A stretch of 64,000 bases of DNA from Linanthus parryae (Eukaryota; Streptophyta; Magnoliopsida; Ericales; Polemoniaceae): positions 69,106,691 through 69,170,690 of the forward strand of contig JALGPY010000001.1 in assembly GCA_023055425.1 (NCBI GenBank), written 5' to 3'. Shown here piece by piece: positions 45,728 to 57,110 of the stretch. Under the pieces are notes generated by a model. That model was not told the DNA's origin. It made no database searches and was given only the letters and a program-made list of their open reading frames with translations. The position numbers were made by a program, and so were the translations under genes. Position 1 is the stretch's first letter. Each line of letters opens with the position of its first letter.

Positions 45728-47210
45728 CTAAACCAATTCATCTTTATTTAGCATTCCCAATACCAAGCTCAGAGCTGAGAATCTTTCATATGCTAATGGT
45801 TTAGTGAAGATATATGAAATTTTCATGTTAGTGGCAACAAATTCAAGAACAATATCACCTTTCTCAGCATGATCTCTGATGAAATGGTGTCTGACATCAA
45901 TGTGCTTGGTTCTTGAGTGTTGCACTGGATTCTTTGTAATTGAAATTGCACTAGCATTATCACACTTGATAGGTATGCTCTTGAAATCAAATCCAAGGTC
46001 TCGTCGGTGTTGAGCAATCCATAGTACTTGTGAACAACATGCTCCTGCAGCTATATATTCATCTCCAGCTGTTGATAGAGAAACTGAATTCTGTTTCTTG
46101 GAATGCCAACTGATCATTGATGATCCAATATATTGACAGTTCCTGAAGTGCTCTTCCTATCAACTTTGTAACCTGCAAAGTCAGCATCTGAAAATCCATG
46201 AAAAGAGAAATTAGAATGTTTTGGATATTAAATCTCTAAGTCTTTGGTTCCATTGAGATATCTGAATATTCTCTTCACATTAGTTACGTGTGATTGCTTT
46301 GGATCAGCTTGAAATCTAGCACACATGCATACACTAAACATTATATCTGGTGTACTTGCAATGAGATAGAGTAATGATCCAATCATACCTCTATACGCTT
46401 TTACATTGACACTCTTACCAGATTCATCCTTGTCTAAGGACAGTGTAGAACTCATAGGAGTCTTGGCTTCCTTACATTGAGCCATGATATATTTGTTTAG
46501 TAAGTCTCTTGTGTACTTGCTTTGATGCAGAAAGATTTCTTTCTTCAACTGGTGTATTTGAAGTCCTAGGAAGAAGTTCAACTCTCCCATCATGCTCATT
46601 TCAAATTCCCTGCTCATAAGACTTGAGAATTCTCTGCACAGTTGATCATTAGTAGCTCCAAAAAAATATTATCATCATATATCTGAACTAAAGAAAATAT
46701 TTATCATGAGTCTTTATGAAAAGAGTCTTGTCTACTAAACCTCTTTTGAAATCATTTTCAAGCAAAAAATTTGACAATCTTTCATACCAAGCTCTTGGAG
46801 CTTGTTTCAAACCATAGAGAGCTTTGTCAAGTTTGTAAACATGATCTAAAAACTTGTCCTTTTCAAAACCAGGAGGTTGTGCTACATAAACTTCTTCTTG
46901 TAAGTAGCCATTCAAGAAAGCACACTTTACATCCATTTGAAAAAGTTTCATGTTCTTGTGAGATGCAAATGCAAGTAAAATCCTAATTGCTTCTAACCTG
47001 GCAACTGGAGAAAAAGTTTCCTCATAATCAATACCTTCTTCTTGATTGTAACCTTGAGCAACTAACCGTGCTTTGTTTCTGATCACATTGCCACTTTCAT
47101 CCAATTTATATCCGAACACCCATCTGGTACCAATGACAGACTGGTTTGTTGGTGGAGGAAACAGGTTTCAAACCTTATTCCCTCAAACTCATTGAGTTCA
47201 CTTTGCATAT
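45728..47210 (-). pseudogene. Sirevirus B reverse transcriptase-RNase H
   Basis: RT frame 47119-46688 shows [36 protein letters not shown] and [16 protein letters not shown]. The active-site box near 46675 reads IYDDNIFFG: one codon of Y-V-D-D appears to be lost. RT continues in 46617-46228 (FEMSMMGELNFFLGLQIHQL, MIGSLLYLIASTPDIMFSV). RNase H lies in 46117-45728 with SLSTAGDEYIAA, IKCDNASAISITKNPVQH and TKHIDVRHHFIRDH, nearly complete. The polyprotein ends MLNKDELV. Confidence 0.88.
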
Positions 47211-47351
47211 CAATGATACATTCTTATTCTTGTAAAGCTTTCTTCATATTTTTAGGTTCTACAAGAGAGATAAAAGCATTAAAACCACTTAAGTTCTTCA
47301 ACTGTGATCTAGTTTGTGTACCAGTGGTTGGATCTGAGATGATATTGTCAA

Positions 47352-47700
47352 CTAGATGAGATGAGAGATATTTGAATCTCTTTCTTGGAGGCCATGGTTC
47401 AGGCTCTCCATAGATCTTCTCTGGTCTTTAAGTATTGGCTTTGTCACTTGTATCCTTCTGATCATCTTCTTCAAGGCTTTGAGGCTTATTTTTAAGGCCT
47501 TGAACAACATTTTCAAGGTCTTGAAAATGTTTTCTATTTTCTTCTGAGCCTTTCTTGAATTCCAATAGATTATCTTTTTCTTCTTCTGATTCATGCTTAT
47601 TGAAATTTAAGTCTTCAAAGCTTTCACTCAAAGAACCATCATAGCTTTCATCAAAAATAACATGAATGCTCTCTTCAACAATTTTGGTTCTTTTATTTTA
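47352..47700 (-). pseudogene. Integrase-RT linker of Sirevirus B
   Basis: Acidic linker MSESFEDLNFNKHESEEEKD (47631) followed by HFQDLENVVQGLKNK. The latter is encoded by copies of the TTCAAGGCCTTGAA-like motif, as in A at 10820-10860. A frameshift separates it from RT. Confidence 0.7.
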
Positions 47701-48935
47701 AATCTATAAGCTTTGCTATTCAGAGAGTAACCAAGAAATATACCTCCATCACTTCTTGCATCAAACTTACCATGATTTTATTTTCCATTGTTATGGACAA
47801 AGCAAGTGCATCCAAAGGGCATGAAGTATGAAATTTTTGGCTTCCTCCCTTTGAATAATTCATAGGGAGTCTTCTTCAGAATTGGTCTGATCAAGAACCT
47901 GTTCAAAATATATTTTGCTGTATTCACAGCTTCTTCCTAATAATATTTTGGCAGTTTGTTCTCAAGGAGCGTTGTCCTTGACATATCTTCAAGAGTCCTA
48001 TTCTTTCTTTCAACAACACCATTCTGTTGAGGAGTTCTTGGAACAAAAAAGTTGTGAGTAATACCATGCTTATCACAGAACAAATCAAATTCTAATTGAT
48101 AAAATTGTCTACCATGATCACTTCTAATTGAAGCTATAGGTAGGTTTTTCATAGATTGAAGTTCTCTGCAAAGCTTTAAAATTCAGAGAGGGCTTCAGAT
48201 TTTTCTTTGAGAAACATAACCCAAGTATATCTAGAAAAATCATCTCCAAAAACTAGCATATACATTTTACCTTTTGGAGTAGGATCTCATAGGACCACAG
48301 AGATCCATATGAAGCAGTTCAATAGGTCTAGTTTTACTTACAAACTTCTTTGGCTTGAAGGAACATTTGGTCTGCTTACCTTGAGAACATGCTTTGCACA
48401 TTTCATCTTCTTTGAACTTAATGGATGGCAATCCCCTTACCATGTATTTGGAAATCAACTTGTTCAAAGTATGCAAACTGATATGACCAAGCTTCCTGTG
48501 CCAAAGCTTTGAATCCTCTTTCAAGGCCTTGAGACACTTCAAACTTTTACCTTCAACTTTGTTAGTCTGAAAAGTATAAACATTATTTAATATAGAGGTT
48601 GTGAGAATGCAATCTCTTGATTTTTCATTTTGCACCACACACTTCTCTTTATCAAAGATAACTTTATTGCCATTGTCACAAAGCAGAGATACACTAAGCA
48701 AGTTAAATTTCAAACCTTCAACTAGATACAAATCAGAGATAGAGTTTTCAGAATTTTTACCAGCTTTACCAATACCAAGAATATTGCATTTGCCTTTGTC
48801 ACCAAGTGTAATTGAACCTTCTGATTGCTCCCTTAATTCTGAGAATAGAGATCTCATTCCACTCATATGTCTTGAGCAAACACTGTCCATAAACAACTTA
48901 TGTTCTTTGATGTTGGTGACAACCTGCAAACACCA
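47701..48935 (-). pseudogene. Sirevirus B protease-integrase
   Basis: The frame 48929-48267 starts in the protease, whose box reads MDSVCSRHMSG (D-S-G changed to D-S-V). It continues through GLKFNLLSVSLLCDNGN and the integrase zinc motif (WHRKLGHIS ... CKACSQGKQ) to MDLCGP with the first catalytic Asp. The second frame, 48152-47937, has IRSDHG and NGVVERKNRTLEDM with the remaining Asp and Glu. Integrase residues are thus all present but in two frames, with a stop cluster near 48200. The protease substitution alone should prevent polyprotein cutting. Confidence 0.88.
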
Positions 48936-48936
48936 A

Positions 48937-50700
48937 TCACTGCCTTACCCAGCTGTTAGACCAAGTGTGGAATTTCGATTCATATTCAGAATCAACCATG
49001 TTAGGTGGTCTAACCCCTTTAGGAACCCAAATCTGCTTAACTTGTCCTTTGAGTTGAAAAGGAAAACTGTTCCTCATTATGTGAGGGTCTCTTCTTCTAA
49101 AAGGACAAGTTATCATAACATGACCATTTTTGCAGCAGTAACGACATTTAGGAGAAGTTTTGTTTCCAGCATTCACAAATATGGTATTGTTCCTCCTTGG
49201 AAAGTTTGGATTGAATCCAATACCAGCTTTGTGAACTGACTGTGAACTTCCGCTAAGAATCAAGTTCAAATTGTGTTCTGATCCAGCAAACTTGACTTTG
49301 ACCAATTCAGATTCTTGAAGTTTCTCAGTAAGAGTAGTCTTTTTTTATCTAATTCATCAATCCGATGTCTTAGATTGACCAGGCTGTCACTCATTGAGGA
49401 GTTTTCAGTGACTACTTCCTTGACTTGTGCTTTCAAGGCTTTGAAACTGGTTTTCAAGGCCTTTTTCTTTCAAAAGACCGATTTCTTTCAGATAATCTTC
49501 CTCATTTGAAAGCACTGTTCTGATATATTCTGAAAGAGCTTCTTTTGGTTTTGAAATCAGACAATTTACCATTACCTCAATGTTCTTCTCTTAACTTTCA
49601 TCATGTTTGGCCATGAAGCACAAGTTAGCATGTTCTTCTTCAGATTCAGATTCACTAGAGCTATCTAAATCACTCCATGAAGCTATCATTGTTTTCTTTC
49701 TTCTGTCATGATCTTTCTTTTGAAAGCTCTTGCTTTTCTTATGTGGGCAATCTCTTATCTAGTGTCCTGCATCACCACATTCAAAGCAGTTCATAACTTT
49801 TGATTTATTTTTAAAAGAGGACTTACCTTTGTAGTCCTGGCTACTGGATGATCTATGCCTTTCTCTGTTGAAGTCTTTGTTCCCAAAGTTTTTCTTCATT
49901 TTGAGAATCCTTGTGAAGGCTTTGGAATTTAAAGCAATTGGATCTTCATCATCACCCTCCTCAGTTTCAAGGCTTTGTGTTCTCTCATTATCTTTGGCTT
50001 TGAGAGCTAAGTTCTTGACACTATCAGGGAGTTCTCCATCAGCTTCATTCATAGATACTCATGTTTTAGGAGCTTCCCTTTTAGGTCATCAAGTTGTAGA
50101 GTTTAGAGATTCTGAGCTTCTTCAATAGCTGTAGTCTTTGGTTCCCACTTTACCTTTGGAAGACTTCTTAATATCTTCCTCACCTTTTCTTCATTGGAAA
50201 AAAGTTTTCCCAGTGAATCAAGGTTGTTTACAATGTCTATGAACCTCTTGAACATGTCTCTCATAGATTCATATAGATTCATCTTGAATAGCTCATACTG
50301 TCTAAGATAGATGTTGATCTTGGTTTCCTTGACTTGACTAGTTCTCAAAGGTAACCCCAAGCTTATCCCAAATTTATTTGGCAGTTGTTCATCCAGAGAT
50401 CCTGTTGAATTCATCTGTACTCAAAGCACAATAAAAAATGATGATAGCTTTGTAGTTCTTAGAAAATTGCTCTAATTCAGAAGAGAAGAGTGAGTCTTCA
50501 GTTTTGGGAGTTTTAATCCCATCTTTCTCTGTGTAGAAAGTATGAGGTCCATTTTGGATAATGTTCCAAAGCTCTAGATCTTGATCAATGATGAACATTT
50601 TCATCAATGCTTTCCAGTGAGCAAAATTTTCTCCACAAAATAGAGGAGGTCTGTTTGCAGCTCTTCCCTATGAGAAACCACCCTCACCAGCAGAACTCAT
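48937..50700 (-). pseudogene. Sirevirus B gag
   Basis: The ATG at 50700 opens MSSAGEGGFS-stop-GRAANRPP. Helical capsid segments follow (MMKMFIIDQDLELWNIIQNG, 50607-50389), then MFKRFIDIVNNLDSLGK and KILRSLPKVKWEPKT (50414-50103). The first knuckle CFECGDAGH-stop-IRDC near 49790 keeps all metal ligands but has a stop. The acidic serine stretch and coiled coil (49700-49260) follow. The second knuckle (CRYCCKNGHVMITC, 49145) and VKQIWVPKGVRPPNMVD (49040) complete the Sirevirus Gag pattern. Confidence 0.88.
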
Positions 50701-50735
50701 GATCGCCATATGGTTAAATCTATAAAGTGATACAC

Positions 50736-50747
50736 GCTCTGATACCA
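50736..50747 (-). other. Primer-binding site of Sirevirus B
   Basis: The minus strand reads TGGTATCAGAGC two bases inside the 5' LTR end, a perfect match to the initiator-methionine tRNA complement. Confidence 0.9.
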
Positions 50748-50749
50748 AT

Positions 50750-52072
50750 TGAAAGTGTGAGTGTGCAGATGTTAATGCAGCTTAGATACTCTAGAAGTGG
50801 GGGGGGGGGGGGGTTGAATAAAGTATGCCAACTTTTTGAAAACCTTGCTAGGAGGATGAAGACTTTTGAAAACAGTGAAGTTCAAGGCCTTAAAAACTAG
50901 TTCAAGCCCTTGGGGGAGATGCAGACAGTATAAAGCAAGTAAGCATTTTTCAAGGCCTTGAAAACAAGTTCAAACCCTTGAAAAACAGACAGTTTTGTAT
51001 GCTGCAAATACTATGAAAAAGAATGAACTGTAAATGCAAGAGAAAAGTGATTTATATATAGAGTTCGGTCCACTTGGACCTACGTCTCTACCTCAGGGAT
51101 TAGATCCCTGCTGGATTTTCAACTCAATTCTTATTAATCAAAAGCTAAGCCATAGAACTCAAGCACAGAGAGTTCCCTTACTCTGTTATAGCTTGTGGTT
51201 TTTCCTAACATGTCTAGTACCTTCTCTAGCTAACTGATCAACTAAGAATTCTCTATTGTTCACATTGAACAATCCTTGAGAATAGATGTAGAGATAATAC
51301 AGAAATGATCCACCAATACAGCAAAATACAGAAGTACACTTAGAATAGAAAACTGCAGTGAAGAATGCAGTGAACTTTTGTGGAATGGATTGAGAGTTTG
51401 ATGTTCTTCTGTGGAGCTTTATAAATCCAGAAACTTGTCTCTCACTTTTTCCCGTTTTGTATTGTCGTTTGTTGCTTCAAAGTGAGCTCCATTTATAGTG
51501 TTTGAAGCTCTGAAAATCTTCCCAGATTTTCAGCAACAACTTCCTATTTTATAGGCAACATTTTTGACTCTCTTTAACAGCTTTCTCCAACGGATAGTTG
51601 ATCACAATCTTCAGAGATATAGTTGTGATCTTGTATTTTAACAATCTGAGAAGCTGTCATGAGTCTTTGATTGATCACAGGATCAAAGTGTCCAACTATT
51701 TCCAAATCTGCAAAATTTCAGTTTGGGAAACAATCCTGCAAATCCTGGAAATAAAATTTCCCGCAATATCAAAGTCAAACAGATGATATTCTACGTTCAA
51801 ACGTGTTAGAATAATTTGTCTTTCATCATATAATAATAGTGAATCAAACATATGAAAGATAGAGAGGAAATCAACTCAGAGAGCTTGCAGAAAACTCCCC
51901 CTGAGAATGTTCACATATGTTAAATAGTTTCAAGGCTTTGAATCCAGTTTGAAGGCCTTGAAAATAGCTGAACTATTTTCAAGCCTCTGAGAACTGATTC
52001 AAGGCTATGAAAGCTGATTCAAGGCCTTGAAATAGCTGAACTATTCCAAGCCTTGCACAACCTGATCTTACA
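50750..52072 (-). repeat. 5' LTR of Sirevirus B
   Basis: 1323 bp; on the minus strand it starts TGTAAGATCAGG and ends CACACTTTCA. Palindromes TTCAAGGCCTTGAA occur at 50949 and 52018. A run of 15 G at 50799-50813 enlarges the C-rich box compared with the other LTR. Confidence 0.92.
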
Positions 52073-52077
52073 GTCCT

Positions 52078-53301
52078 GATCAAATTAACTCACATTTTCC
52101 CCATTTCTCTCAACCTCACTAAGGTATGGCTAAATAATGAGTTCTCATAAGAATTTACCCTTCTCCTTCATACCACTGCTCTATGATCAACCATGTGTTG
52201 GGTCGACCTCTGAAACAGTCGTCGAATGTGTCTCCTCAATCTCAAGAGAAACTAGCTATCTAAACAACTAACTCTAACATTCACTAACTAACAAATTTAA
52301 TGAACTGAAATAAACTGCTTGAAAATAAACAAAGCTCCATGTGTCACTGATATTGTTTTGTATTTTTTTATTTGTTTTTGTTGATCGGGAAGGGCGTACA
52401 ATATGTATAATCCTAAAAATTTAGCTGTAAAAATGAAAATAATAAAATTTCTACTAAATAAATGAAAATATAAATCCTATGACTCGAGAGACAGAACTGA
52501 ACACTCTGGGCGTGCAGTAAATCCTCAAATCTGCTCAAGTGTACATTTTAGCAAGCGCCCCCCCCCCCCCCCCCCCACCCACCCACACACACACTTGTCC
52601 TGTGATAGATCGTTATGTTTCTAACCCTCATAATCTCCATACTCCAAAATATGGGAAATATCTAACACATTCACCAATTAAATCTTTTTCACCCCCTGAA
52701 CCCATGTGTTGTAGATGAAGCATGACAACTCTTCTATTCATGTGATCCTGTTGTAGTGTCATGATCAACTATGCAATTTAATGCATCGTTTCCTTCTCTC
52801 ACTCACTCTTACACATCCCTTTTAATATGAAGTGAAGTGCAAATCCATGTTGAATCTCTATGTTTAAATTTTTTCTCTCAATGAAGATCCTCCCAAAACT
52901 ACTCCCTCAACCACAATGCGTAGAAAGGGTTAGTCTACTCTAATAATGGAGCTTCCTAAAGGCTTACTAGGTTTAATGGAGATGGAAGGCTTGGGTTTTA
53001 CTAAATGAATTTCCTATGATAGATTCGGCAACTCTAGGGGCCCTTAAAAATCATTCATGCAGCTTTTCTGCGTGTCGGCATGAAGATGGGTGCAAAATCC
53101 TCTTCTATCTAAAGAGTGTGGTCACACACTTTCGGATATAAGAATCAACATTGTGTTCTCAAATCACCATTTTAGAATTACTCTCATCCCTGAAATACTC
53201 CCTAGACATGTCTTTGGAGAATTAGTTTCACAGTAGTGTTCTTTTACTAAGTCGGTACTTTCATAGAATTCTCTCCCGCATTTATGCGTCTAAGCAATTA
53301 C
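52078..53301. other. Target sequence of Sirevirus B, right side
   Basis: Non-coding. A run of 19 C (52558-52576) passes into CCCA and CA repeats up to about 52594. No gene or domain was found. Confidence 0.5.
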
Positions 53302-55692
53302 TGTAAGTTTAGCTTGTTTCAAATGCTTGAAACAGCCTTGAAACTGTTTTCAAAGGTTTGATTCTAATCTGACTCCTAAAGCCCTATGCTTGATTATGTG
53401 TTAGTTGATGATGAAAGACAAACTATTTTGATGCTCTAAACTGTGGCTAATCCATCTGTTTGAATAAATTTTGCAGGGATAAGTAGTTACCTATTTTCAG
53501 TGACAATTTCCTAAACTGTGTACTTGTGGAAAAGGAAATTGGGTTGATGTATTGATTATGTGATTATACAAAAGTGTATGGACCTTCCTAGCATACTCAT
53601 CCAGAAGATCAAGTCAATATCCTTGAAGATATTGAGTAATTATCCGTTGGGAAGAGTTGTTAGACAAGCCAAGATATGCTGCTGATTTTTAGGAAGTTTG
53701 TTTTGAGAAGATCCTGAAGATCTGCAATTCAAATTAACTGCATAAGAGGGAATGACTGAAGAAAAAAGAAGTAGAGAACGAACAGAAACATCCTAACATT
53801 CTCAGGATTGACAAGTTACACAGAAAGAGGTTCATTTTCACTCAATCCACTCATCAGAAGATCACTGAACATTCAACTGCATCATCAGTTCTCAGTGTTC
53901 TTCTTTATAATCTATATTTGTATATCTTTTAGATAATACTTCTCACCTCTTATTCTCGTGTGTTGTTCAAGTGAAAAATAGAGAATTCTTGTTGAATCAT
54001 TTAGCTAGAGCATGAACTAGATAGGTTAGTGATAACCACAAGTTGTAACAGAGTAAGGGAACTCTCTGTGCTTGAGATCTAGGGCTTCACTTTTGATTAA
54101 TATGAATTTAATTGAAAATCCTGCAGGGATCAAGTCCCTGAGGTAGAGACGTAGGTCTAAGTGGACTGAAATCTATAAATCTCTTTGTCCCTTGCATCTA
54201 TCTTGTTGTTCTATACTTAGCTTATTTGTTGCACAAAACAGGTTTAAGTTCAAGGGCTTGCAAGCCATTTCAAGGCCTTCAAAACTCTCAACTTTCTTTC
54301 TACTATCTGTTTTGATTCCAAGGACTTGAAATTCATTTCAAGGCCTTGAATTACTCATTTCTTGCCATAAACTTCTTTGAAACCACTCTTTTAACCAAAG
54401 TTTCCATACTCTATTCAACCCCCCCCCCCCTTCTTGAGTATTGATCATGTATTCATACCTACATTGCTGTCTTTCAATTGGTATCAGAGCTTGTATCACT
54501 GCATAGATTTAACCATCTGGTGATTATGAGTATTGTAGGTGATGGTGGTTTCTCTAAGGGAAGAGCTGCTAATACACCTCCTCTATTTTGTGGTGACAAC
54601 TTTGTTCACTGGAAAGCCATGATGAAAATATTCTTCATTGATCAAGATATAGAGTTGTGGACTATCATACACAATGGTCCTCATATATTCTACACAGAGA
54701 AATATAGGATCAGAACTCCCAAATTCGAGGATTCACTTTCTACTTCTAAGTTGGAATAATTTTATAAAAATTACAGAGCCATGAATCTATTATATTGTGC
54801 TTTGAGTGCAGATGAATTCAACGGGATTTCAGGTTGCAAGGCTGCTAAATAAATATGGGACAAACTGGTGATAACCTTTGAAGGAACCAGTCAAGTCAAG
54901 CAGACAAAGATCAACATACTTCTTAGATAGTATGAACTGTTTAAAATGATTGGAGATGAGTCCATCAAGGATCTGTTTAAAAGGTTCACTGACATTGTTA
55001 ACAATCTGGACTCCTTGGGCAAATCCTTTTCAAATGAAGAGAAAGTCAGGAAGATCTTGAGAAGCCTTCCCAATGCCAAATGGGAACCAAAGACTATTGT
55101 TATTGAAGCGGCTCAAGATCTATTATCACTTCAACTTGATGACTTGTAGGGAAAGCTTCTTACACATGAGATCTCCATGAATGAAGTTGATGGACAACTG
55201 CCAGATAGTGTCACGAATCTAGATCTCAAGGCTTAGGAAATTGTTCCATCTCAATGCCTTGAAAATGAAGAAGATGAGGATGAAGATTATTTTGCTCTAA
55301 TTTCCAAAGCCTTGACCAGAATTCTCAAGATGAAGAAAAACTTTGAAAACAAAGACTTCAGCAGGGATAGACACAAATCCTCCAGTAAAAAAATCTACAA
55401 AGGTAAATCTTCTTCGCATGGTAATAATCCTAAAATAATGAATTGCTTTCAGTGTGGTGATGCAGGACATTTGATTAAAGACTTTCCACAGAAGAAAAGC
55501 AAACACTTTTAGAATAAAGACCATGACAGAAGAAAGAAGGCTATGATAGCTTCTTGGAGTGACTCAGACTCCTCAAGTGATTCTGAATTTGAGGAAAAAT
55601 ATGCCAACCTCTGCCTTATGACCAAGCATGGTGAAAGTTCTAAAAAGAACATTGAGGTAATGGTAAACTGTTTTATTTCAAAACCAACAGAC
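53302..55692 (+). mobile_element. Sirevirus C, 5' part only
   Basis: 5' LTR (53302-54476, 1175 bp; starts TGTAAGTTTAGC, ends CTTTCA), exact primer site TGGTATCAGAGC (54479-54490) and gag. Gag is interrupted near 55692 by LINE K, and neither pol nor a 3' LTR reappears before the window ends. The LTR holds a perfect palindrome at 54337 and the C-rich box with 14 C near 54418. Confidence 0.88.
54525..55692 (+). pseudogene. Sirevirus C gag
   Basis: The ATG at 54525 opens MSIVGDGGFSKGRAANTPP. Capsid helices follow (IDQDIELWTIIHNGPH), then GTSQVKQTKINILLR and FKRFTDIVNNLDSLGKSFS (54946-55149). The zinc knuckle at about 55443 reads CFQCGDAGHLIKDF, its last Cys changed to Phe. An acidic serine stretch SWSDSDSSSDSEFEEKY follows at 55549. 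Stops occur at about 54757, 54850, 54930, 55147, 55234 and 55510. The final segment NIEVMVNCFISKP runs without a stop into LINE K. Confidence 0.88.
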
Positions 55693-55735
55693 GTGCCAGA
55701 GAAGTGCTACAACGGAGTGCGGCGGGCTTTCTGCG

Positions 55736-57110
55736 ATGGCGAACGGCGCAGATTCCCCGGTGAAGAACGGCGCTGCATCTTCGAAGATGGAGAACAACAG
55801 GGCAATCTAGCGGATGAAACCGGGCGAAAGTTTGGACTGTTAACAATCGAAGAGGAGGAGGACATAATCGAGTTTAATCCACAAAAGTGTGTTGAGGCCC
55901 TCAAATCTTTCAACCACTGTCTGATCGGATCCTTCCTGATCCCGATCAGAATGAACACATGGGCGATGAAAATGATGTTTCAGAGAATCTGGCTAGAAGG
56001 TAAGGACGTCTCTAATAACGAGGTTCAACCGAACCTTTTTATACTAAAATTTCCGTCGAAGAACGCCATGGACAGGGTGCTTGCTGGGGGTCCATGGAAC
56101 TTTGATGATAACGTACTTCAACTCAAACCCTGGACAGCCAGTGTAAAGATAGAGAAAGTCGAGTTTGATTCAATTGATGTCTGGGTCCAGATCCGTAATC
56201 TTCCAGTCTTCCTTCTTACTGAGGAATATGCAAAGGAATCTGTAAGATCTTGGGGAGAGGTTGTTGACTCGGATGATAGGATCATGAAGGGTGAAGATGG
56301 GGTCTATATGAGAGTTAGGGTTCGCATCAAGGCCAACCGTCCCTTACGTAGATAAAGATTTGTCAAGATTTTGGATGAGAAAGTTTGGCTGGACTTCAAA
56401 TATGAGCGGATCCCTCAAGTCTGCTCCTAGTGCGGTCACTAGATCACTTCAGCAATTATTGTAGTCACACGAAGGAGGAGGAAAGACTAAACATGGTGCC
56501 TGGTTATGGGTCATGGCTGACTTTCCGGCCACCACCCCATAAGAAGAAGCCATTGAAAGTCCCTGAGGAGTCTAAGGAGATGGAAGATACGATTCTGAAA
56601 GAAGGATTAGAGGGAGACTTGACTTTCTCTGATGAGGGATAATCCTTCTCCTCCCTGTCTAAGGATGGCAAAGCAGACAATTAGATGGACATGGACAACA
56701 CTGGAGACCATGAGACAAACTCATACGTCCAGGGAATACACATCAGAGACAACCCGTTGGCTGGCAAACCAAACACAAGGCCTGCTACGAAGCCTCGAGA
56801 CAAAGGAAAGGAACTACTTTCTTCCGGAAACAAGCAAATACTGAATGATTTACAATCTCTGGGAAAGGCAGTGAGCACCCCGAGAAATCCGAGAGCAAAG
56901 AGGAAGGAGAGAGACATTCTCTCAAGTCCACATAACCGTAGGAAAGCAGTAAACAACAACACTAGTCGGAAAAGTAACTTGAGTGGAGAAGAAAAGCAAG
57001 ACAACAACCAGGTTTCCAGCCAAAGGATTCCGCAACCGGAGAAGGGCGCCACTAAAGACCCTAACGCAAGATTGGCGATTGCTACAGAGCAACGTCGCCA
57101 GGCACAATGA
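55736..57110 (+). pseudogene. LINE K ORF1 (DUF4283, zf-CCHC_4)
   Basis: ORF1 proteins bind LINE RNA. The open part reads GLLTIEEEEDIIEFNP, then the DUF4283 domain with WAMKMMFQRIW, LFILKFPSKNAMDRVLAGGPWNFD and VWVQIRNLPVFLLTEEYAKES (about 55840-56250). A stop at 56353 interrupts RANRPLRR-RFVKI. The following knuckle is damaged (CS-stop-CGH ... HFSNYC in another frame, 56423-56465). A lysine-rich linker occupies 56685-57110 and ends exactly at ORF2. The native start may be the ATG at 55736 (MANGADSPVKNG), which shifts out of frame after about 25 codons. Confidence 0.8.

Larger units (their letters stand above)
43050..52072 (-). mobile_element. Sirevirus B, full-length with both LTRs and target duplication
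   Basis: A 9.02-kb element with 3' LTR at 43050-44361, 5' LTR at 50750-52072, primer site at 50736-50747 and polypurine tract AAGGGGGAGAT at about 44362-44373. GTCCT flanks it on both sides (43045-43049 and 52073-52077), an exact 5-bp duplication as made by copia integrase. Order on the minus strand is gag, protease, integrase, RT, RNase H, ORF3. All parts are recognisable but interrupted by stops. It is closely related to A and C. Confidence 0.95.

Noticed and set aside
48601..49239. 212-codon plus-strand frame
   Set aside because: It is the antisense of Sirevirus B gag and protease, which have recognisable knuckles on the other strand.
52558..52594. Telomere-like or regulatory C-rich repeat
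   Set aside because: It is a C homopolymer running into CCCA/CA microsatellite, not a plant telomere repeat, and has no conserved neighbour.
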